DNA of 64,000 nucleotides from Hormiphora californensis (Eukaryota; Ctenophora; Tentaculata; Cydippida; Pleurobrachiidae): NCBI GenBank assembly GCA_020137815.1, contig CM035350.1, positions 6,769,447 to 6,833,446 of the forward strand, read 5' to 3'. Shown piece by piece: positions 48,694 to 64,000 of this stretch (position 1 is its first letter; each line of letters starts with the position of its first letter). The notes under the pieces were generated by a model. It saw only the letters and a program-made list of their open reading frames with translations, ran no database searches and was not told where the DNA came from. The position numbers and the translations under genes were made by a program.

Positions 48694-51600
48694 TTAGAAC
48701 TGGAAGCAGTAACGGCAGGAGACACCGGCAAGGCCATCAGCGCACTCGTAATGTTTCCACAGGGTGGCTGAAGAAAAGGAAAGTGTTAAGATAATTAAAG
48801 ATAATTAAAACTCTGATTGTGATCTAGACTAGCACTCAAGTAAAACGAGAAATTAGTTCCAGGTTTAGCTAAAATACTCACTGGAGAAGAGAGAAGAGCT
48901 CATGTAGATACCGGTCTTGGAGCTACCAGCAAACCATTTTCCGGACATAGGACCGGTGGCCATGTAGTAGAACTCGGCGCACTTGCCGCTCTTGCAACCC
49001 TTGAACTTGTGGGCCTTTCCTCCGGTCTTGGTACCAGACAGAACAGCGTGGAGCTTGGTGTCGCTGACTGAAGGAAGAGGGGAGCAAAATTAGAGATATG
49101 TAGCCAAAAAAATGTCTTTTTGGAAACGTCTTTTTGGAAACAACTAGGCCGGTAGCGAAACTTACTGGAAAGAGCGATCTTGTTCTTTGTCACACTGACG
49201 GCGGGGAGGAGAGGCTTGAAGGCCAGAGAAGGCTTCTGCTGGATGATGAAGCACCTTCGGCACTCGGTCTTCTTGTTGACAGTGAGGCAAGACTTTTGGT
49301 AGTAAGCATCATCTGAAGAAGAAATGTGGTTATAAATGTGGTTATAAACTACTGGAGGAAACACGATGTTGTCAAGTCTTTACTTACAGTTGACCATGAA
49401 GGGAGCAAGACGGCCCTGTTTGTTGGAGACGAACCAAGATCCGGCAGCGGCGGTGTCACCGTCCAATTTGACGAAAAGGGTCTTGTTGACCTTGCCCTTG
49501 CTGTAAAGCATCCTCACATATGAACCTCCCTGACGCTTGACGTTCTTGGGAACTGTGGGGATATTGACAGGGGTTAAATTGGTTGGAGATGGAGGAAAAG
49601 ATAGATAAATCGAAGGAAACCAGATAAAATACACTTACGCATGAAAGATCCACCGTTGATGGTGACGGTCTTGCCCTTGGGGAGAGAAGAAGCCTTCTCG
49701 TTCTTGTTGACGACGAGGAAACACCAGTAGCATTTCACGTTTCCGTCCCAGCTGGCCTTGCAGTATTTGTAGTTGTAGAGAGCCTTAGAAGCGGCAGGGG
49801 TGAATTCCTTGGTCTTCTGGAGCCTGGTGATGACGTAGTACCAGGTGCCGGCATATCCACCGTCCATAGCGTACATCAGGTTGAACTGATCACCAGAGTA
49901 GGTGGATCCGGTGAACACAGCAGATCGGACCTTACTCTCCTTCCAGCCAGGAGTCTTGACAAGGGCAACAACGGGCTTTCCGAGTTTGGCCTTTCCGACA
50001 GTAACGGAAGTGGTCTTTCCGGGAGCCTTGGCCTTCTTGTAAGTCTTCAGTTTAACGTAACAAGATTTCTTGTCTCCCTTTCGGTCACAGACCTTCCTGG
50101 TGTAGATGACTAAAGTTTTTCCGAGCTGGGTCTTGACCCATCCACGTCGGGCAACGTTCATGTAAACTGAGCCAGCCTCCTCTCCATCTATATGGATTAT
50201 CGTGGTTAGAAAAATACAAAAACGTAACAAACCTACTCAAAATCTTACCAATTACAAGGCCTTCAAAAAGTTGAACTTACCGAGAACGTAGAAGCAGAAA
50301 GCAATGTTCTTTCCCTGAGAGAAAATAAGACGGACGGCCTCACGCTTGCTGACTTTGTTCTCAACTTTGATGTCGGTGGGCATGTACTGAGGGCTGTTCA
50401 GGTAGATCTTCTGGCCATCCTCGGATCCGATCAGAATGTTGGGTCCAGGAAGGAAGGTACTCTTGGCCTGGCCTGATGAAAATTATAAGAGTTTAACTTC
50501 GTTTCGATCAACTGTGATATGGCTCTGTTTTAGGCCTCGACTTACTCTTCAGGATGAAACAGTATCGGCATCGGTAAGATCCGTAGAGACCACGAGAGCA
50601 GTATTTTCGTCGGTAGATGTCCAGCTTGATAGCAGGGATGGTCCTGATTTTTCCACGAGCAGCAACAATGATCTTGTCGTTGTATTTTCCCTCTGTTAAA
50701 AAGACGTATCATTAAATATCCGGTTCAATTAAATAACCAAATTCGTTTGGTACAGTGCAGCCGTGTTGAACTTACTCAGGGCAAGGAAGAGAGGGTAGCT
50801 CTCTCCACCAGTAGTAACCTTGGTGACAACACCTTCCATAACAGCAGAGGCACCACCGCCACCACCTCGACCACCCTTAGCACCGCCCTCCATGGATCGA
50901 CGGCTGTGCACATCGTACTTCTTGTAGTATCCCTTCATGTCATACTTGATGCTGCTGATGGTAACACTAGCAGTGGTACCGTAGTCAAGGACACCGGACA
51001 GACTGAAGATCTTGAAGCAATATCCGCACTTGACGACGGAAGTAAAGGAGTCAATGGAACAGGTCCTCCTGTACCAGACACGGAACTTCTGGGCCTCAAC
51101 AACCAGTTTCTTGCCACCGCTCTTGTTGGCTTTGTAGATCAGCCACATACCAGAGTGGGTTCCAGCTGCAGACAGTTAATCAAGAAATTAGGCATTTTTC
51201 GAAATACGATGAGATATTCAGAGGAAATTTTCAAATTTGGGCTAGCAAATGTGGCAGTATACTTACAAAGAGGGTAAAAGAAGACTTTCTTTCCGATCTG
51301 GGTACGGAAGGCAGGTGTGGGGGTTCCTCCAACGCTCATCATAGTGTAGGTAGGGTCTGGGGGAGAAAACAAGAATATATTATGTTGTTGAAATACAAGG
51401 ATATCGAAAAGTCAATGTGGTTTGTTCATGAAATTAGTCAACTTACTCTGGAATTTAACTTTGTTGACGGTAACGGATTTCTTAGACATGAACTGTCCCT
51501 TCTTACGGGTCTGATCGATGGCGGCATAGCCAGCCTTAGCAGCCTTGACTGCACCAAAACCGAAGGCATCCTCAGCAAGGCACACCGCTGAAAATATAAA

Positions 51601-51767
51601 ACGTTAAAAACATGCCAAAAATAAAATAGGAGAAATAATAAATCTATGGGGGGGGGGGGGGTATTGAGACGGAATATGTGATAAATCTCATCACTAACAA
51701 ACAGACAAGATGTGATAAATCCTAACTTACCGGCTACGGCAGCCAAGACCACAACTAATAGTTTCAT
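48694..51767 (-). CDS. Secreted Cys-rich modular protein, paralog 2 (705 aa, 11 exons)
   Basis: Exons: 51767-51731, 51587-51447, 51356-51267, 51165-50776, 50692-50546, 50472-50281, 50187-49639, 49552-49388, 49312-49166, 49067-48882 and 48767-48694. Each exon has exactly the length of its counterpart in paralog 1, and all introns are phase 1. Protein differences are few (IPAIKL for IPQIKL, DMKGYY for DMQGYY, YSGDQF for YSGDEF, GGASAV for GGGSAV). Several introns are also nearly identical, including the 51357-51446 intron and the AATGTGGTTATAAATGTGG words in the 49313-49387 intron. This points to a recent tandem duplication or conversion. Same signal peptide and the same five C-x(8-10)-C-x2-C-F motifs. 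Function unknown; abundant secreted or structural roles are possible. Confidence 0.85.
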
Positions 51768-53000
51768 GGTCTACACGGGGGGGTTGGGTGATACAATTAG
51801 TTTGATAAACAAGGTCTTGAAGTGGCTAAACAGTGTCTTAAAGACTCATAGCTACAGGGGTGTCTCTTAGATACTGATATCTAAGTAGTTTGCTGCGATC
51901 ATGGGAGAGAGAGAAAACAAGCAAACAAATATTAAGTGTGACTCTATAAGATTTACAAACTGTAAACCCCTTGCCCCACGCATATCAAAGGAGACTTGTC
52001 TGCGGTGGTGAGGTAACCACGAGGGATATCATCGCTTACATGGGGGCAAGTGTGGGAATGGATCGTCTCGCAAGAGAGAGAGAGAGACATGTTGGACATA
52101 GGTTATAAACCTAGTCAGTGCATTTGGGAGTAAAGTTTGAAACAGGGTACACATAGATATAGAGCGAGCCTAAGAGAATGATAGATAGATACAGAGCAAG
52201 AGTAAAAGAACGATAGATAGAGAACGATAGATGGAGAGAAAGCTCCCGAGAGAGGATGGTTTGCCACTATTCAAGGATACTAAAGAGGCAAGTTGAGCAA
52301 CATATCCCTTGGACAGATTAAGATACTGATCCCCCGTTGAGGGTTGAAAAGTGAAAGTTAAAAGGAGACCTTTGAGTTTTGGTATATATACTGTTTTGTT
52401 TACACGTGATTACGTATGACTCTAAGCTAGTGTAGCAAACAGGAAATAATTTGTAGTTGACAAACAAACAAACTCTACCGTGTAGATGCTGAGGGAGGAT
52501 GCATCATCTTCTCGGGTAGTACAAATCATTTGGAGTTCCGCTTTGACGATTGTACCTTTCCGTAACCGCGAATCGTAAAATAATCAAGATTTCCACCCGT
52601 TTTGGATTTCTTATTCCATCTGAAAAATCTGCATCAATTGGAATAATTAATTATATGCGGTACAGAAAGAAGCTTTCTTGGAAAGTCAAGATCTTTTTAT
52701 GAAGGGTAGAAGATATAAAGAATTTAAAGCGTCATTTAAAGTGGGTTCAAAATTAAAAATTTTCATTGATACATCAACTTGAAACTAACACATGACACGC
52801 TTCTATTATTTATACAACAGTTAAAAATTCATATGATCCCAAAGTGAGTTCCTATCAACAGGGTCTCAGATTATTAACACAGTGATACAATAACAATATT
52901 GTACTTCACCGCTGACTGTACTTCACTTGTACTTTATTGCTGATCATATTTTGTCGTTTCAGGCTCTTCCTTGCAGTTGCCGGGTTTTTTTGTGGCAGGT
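51768..53000. other. Intergenic region
   Basis: 5' flank of paralog 2 and 3' flank of NEK10. No exon-like frame. AATAAA for NEK10 (reading TTTATT on the plus strand) is at 52933-52938, about 65 bases past its stop. GATAGATA words occur at 52155-52235. Confidence 0.5.
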
Positions 53001-61662
<8,662 letters not shown>

Positions 61663-62280
61663 CTATATAAAAAAGAGTTGTGTGTTATGTTAGAGATTAT
61701 TAAACCAGAAAACCACTTATAAATACCTAAACTTAGACTTGACATTATAATTCTAGAATCTTTGGAAATATGGTTAAGATGTCGGGGTGTCATACAACAA
61801 TCTATTCAGGACCTCACATTTCAATAACATTTTTTATTTCTCCATCCCTCACTACTTAGTTATGTTACAGGTCAGACGAGAATGACAGTACACGGGGGGG
61901 GGGGACCCCTTCTCTCTGTCTCTCCTTCCTCTCACTATCTCTCTCTATCTCAGTTCCTTCCTCTCACTATCTCTCTCTATCTCAGTCCCTTCCCCTCACT
62001 ATCTCTCTCTATCTCAGTCCCTTCCTCTCACTGTCTCTCACTATCTCAGTCGTCTGACAGAATTCTTCTTCGAGGGTGCTAGACCTCCAGCGAAGAACGT
62101 CATTACGTAGGGCTAACGATGATGCTTATGTTAGGAAATTGCAGAGAAATGAAGAATTTTCAGACCATTTACAAAGAGTTTATGGGAAACAGTCACCACC
62201 CTTCAACTATCTAACCTTGTACATACACGGTACAAGGTAGACGGAGCCATATTGCCAAGACACAGGGCATAACTCTATGG

Positions 62281-62350
62281 TCCGGCGGCGCCGACCTGAT
62301 CTGAGCGCACTGTTGAGAATCAAAACGCGGTTGCCGCCGCCAGACAGAAT
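62281..62350. repeat. GGCGCC mini-element, copy 4
   Basis: GTCCGGCGGCGCCGACC and GCCGCCGCCAGACAG form inverted ends around TGAGCGCACTGTTGAGAATC, the same interior word as in the copy at 42967. Confidence 0.55.
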
Positions 62351-62595
62351 CATTCTGAGAATGTGTGCCATTCTGAGAATGTGACGTGTGCCATTCTGAG
62401 AATTTGTGCCAGATCTAGATTAAAATTAATATTTTGCCTACTGACTTGCTCCTATAAAGGGACAGTTCTTCATGTTGCCTTGTTGGAGGGTAAAGATCGG
62501 TTCATCAGGAGGGGACAGGTACCCTTTAAAAAGGGGCCCTTACCAACCAATATTATACGCATCTCAATTCCTTGCTCAACTACAACTACACCGCT

Positions 62596-63032
62596 ATGAA
62601 ACTGATTCTGTGCACCTTCGCTCTTCTGCTCTTCGCCCTGCCAGCCGAAGGTAAGAGCCATTTATACTTTGGATAAAACAAAGTTTATCTGGTAGGAAAT
62701 GTCAAGGCCTAACCCTACATTAGCCCTAACCCTAAAAAACCGTTTGTCAGCACTCACGAAACACCCAGATTTTTTATCCTCTTTTAGTGAAACTTATCCG
62801 GTAAATCGAGGTTCCGCTGTAAATAAGGAATTGATGGGTACCCAATTAATTACCTCCTCTCATCTCAGGGAGTGATGGATGTTATAATGGTCGTTGCTGG
62901 AAATGGTGTGAAGGTTGGGGTCAATGGTGCTACCAAAAGGGCAACTGGGCAGGGGGATATGTTCAATGTAAAAGTGACAGCGGATGCAATGGTATTCACA
63001 CCGCGTGCAACCATGCAGGTTGTGGTTGGTAA
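62596..63032 (+). CDS. Small secreted eight-cysteine peptide (72 aa, 2 exons)
   Basis: Exon 1, 62596-62650, encodes the signal peptide MKLILCTFALLLFALPAEG and ends GAAG|GTAAGA in phase 1. Exon 2, 62869-63032, follows CATCTCAG and joins in phase. The mature part of about 53 residues has eight Cys: C-x4-C-x3-C-x6-C-x12-C-x5-C-x6-C-x4-C, with GRCWKWC and WGQWCYQ, ending GCGW. It is unusually rich in Trp and Gly, with little charge. The signal-exon/mature-exon layout with a phase-1 intron is common for antimicrobial or venom-type peptides. I do not recognise the exact family and infer only a disulfide-rich extracellular peptide, host defence or toxin-like. It lies 5' of the visible NEK10 exons, on the other strand, so may sit in a NEK10 intron. 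Confidence 0.75.
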
Positions 63033-63388
63033 ATGAGGGGTTATTTCGTAACCAATGTTGTGGGATATTTGAGACGGAATCAATTAATTGATCTGTGGAT
63101 AAGTAATTGGTCTGTAATTGGTCTATTGGAACTTTTTTTCATTGGATTGTACGGGCTAAGACGCCTAGTGTGATTTAGAAATATTTTTTGTTAAAATTGT
63201 GAGAATTGGATAGAATTTGTTATAGCAAATAATTAGTTTTACTGATTCTTCTTGATTTATTCATTTCACACAGACATTTAGCATTGATCCACCGTGTCAC
63301 CTATCACATTTACCCATTCACCTACTGGTTTTGACAACCCAACCGGCGGGTTGTCCTCTTTATTTACACTGCTGACACCAATTTTATG

Positions 63389-63402
63389 GTTGCCATGGCA
63401 AC
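63389..63402. promoter_or_regulatory. RFX X-box (GTTGCCATGGCAAC)
   Basis: Perfect palindromic match to the RFX site. It lies on the 5' side of the visible NEK10 exons. Because the NEK10 start is not in the window, the target is unclear. Confidence 0.4.
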
Positions 63403-63654
63403 TGATTGGGTCATTATGGTAACGGAGTTACTAAAAGGTCTTTGAAAATAACCATAAACTCCCAAAAGTGTGAATAACAGTTTTACAGCTTTCGTCATAT
63501 AAAGTGCTTTATGAAGGAGCAGACTGTCGCTTAGATACCGCTTAACGAACGTCGAACGGCCACCACGACGTTCATCTCCAACTTATAATAGAGATAATAT
63601 ATAATGCGAAAATGGGTGAAACTTGATCCCCCCATGCATGTTTGGTGGTCCCTA

Positions 63655-63825
63655 AATCGTCGTCATCAGTTCAGATCACATCACCCCACATGCATGATCA
63701 GATCACCCCACTGAGGATCAGATCCCCCACCCATGATCAGATCATCCCATCGGGGATCAGATCACTGCACCCATGATCAGATCACCCCACTGAGGATCAG
63801 ATCATCCCAGTGAATATCAGATGCC
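63655..63825. repeat. Tandem GATCAGATCACCCCAC repeat
   Basis: About seven units of 20-23 bases built from GATCAGATC and ACCCCACTGAGG variants. Confidence 0.85.
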
Positions 63826-63887
63826 ACATTTCACCCAGAAGTCCACTGTGCGTGATGAGATCCCCATATAGAGTAAAAAATTGGCGA

Positions 63888-63892
<5 letters not shown>

Positions 63893-63946
<54 letters not shown>

Positions 63947-63960
63947 GACAGACAGAGAGA
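63893..63960. repeat. GA/GACA microsatellite
   Basis: (GA)n followed by GACAGACAGAGA words at the right edge of the window. Confidence 0.95.
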
Positions 63961-64000
63961 ATGAGCGACGGGCCCGGCCCTTTTCGGCCGAAGGCCGAAT

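Noticed and set aside
62705-62740. CCCTAACCCTAA telomere-like words
   Set aside because: Only a few imperfect units inside an intron; not an interstitial telomere array.

Overview
This 64 kb window is nuclear DNA of an invertebrate animal. Genes are split into many short exons by short GT-AG introns, and dinucleotide (CT/GA) microsatellites, minisatellites and small foldback or hAT-type transposon remnants fill much of the rest. There is no sign of operons, ribosome binding sites or CRISPR. A glass-type zinc-finger gene (a family known from invertebrates), a CatSper sperm-channel subunit, NEK10, a Smad MH2 exon and a one-exon rhodopsin-family GPCR place it in Metazoa outside vertebrates; I cannot name the phylum.

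Layout. 0.7-1.8 kb: a small minus-strand gene of unknown function. 2.3-4.95 kb: several palindromic foldback elements. 5.7-8.7 kb: an exon encoding the start of a Smad MH2 domain, then further exons that I could not join to it. 9.1-9.4 kb: a hAT-like element. 10.05-10.6 kb: a one-exon F-box protein. 11.8-13.5 kb: an array of about 38 copies of a 3' splice site, leading into a five-exon gene (13.5-19.4 kb) for a 1065-residue nuclear-looking protein I do not recognise. 21.5-27.7 kb: glass, minus strand. 28-34.4 kb: mostly noncoding, with E-box clusters and an RFX X-box next to a possible secreted micropeptide gene. 34.6-43.4 kb: CatSper delta/epsilon-like subunit, plus strand, 18 exons, with a LINE ORF1-like reading frame in one intron. 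43.75-51.8 kb: two tandem minus-strand genes, each 11 exons and 705 codons, for a secreted Cys-rich modular protein of an unrecognised family. 53.0-61.7 kb: the 3' half of NEK10, minus strand, with a GPCR gene nested antisense in an intron. 62.6-63.0 kb: a two-exon gene for a small secreted eight-cysteine peptide.

The most unusual signal is a repeated association between tandem arrays and 3' splice sites. In the unknown 1065-residue protein gene and in NEK10, the minisatellite unit itself contains the polypyrimidine tract, the AG and the first bases of the exon, so the true acceptor is the last of about 30-40 near-identical ones. Smaller arrays with branch-point and pyrimidine character precede coding exons of CatSper, glass and the Smad-like gene. 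The second unusual item is the twin 705-residue secreted proteins: every intron is phase 1 and a C-x(8-10)-C-x2-C-F motif recurs five times.

Exon models were built by eye from open frames, splice consensus and phase agreement. Where phases fail to join I say so.
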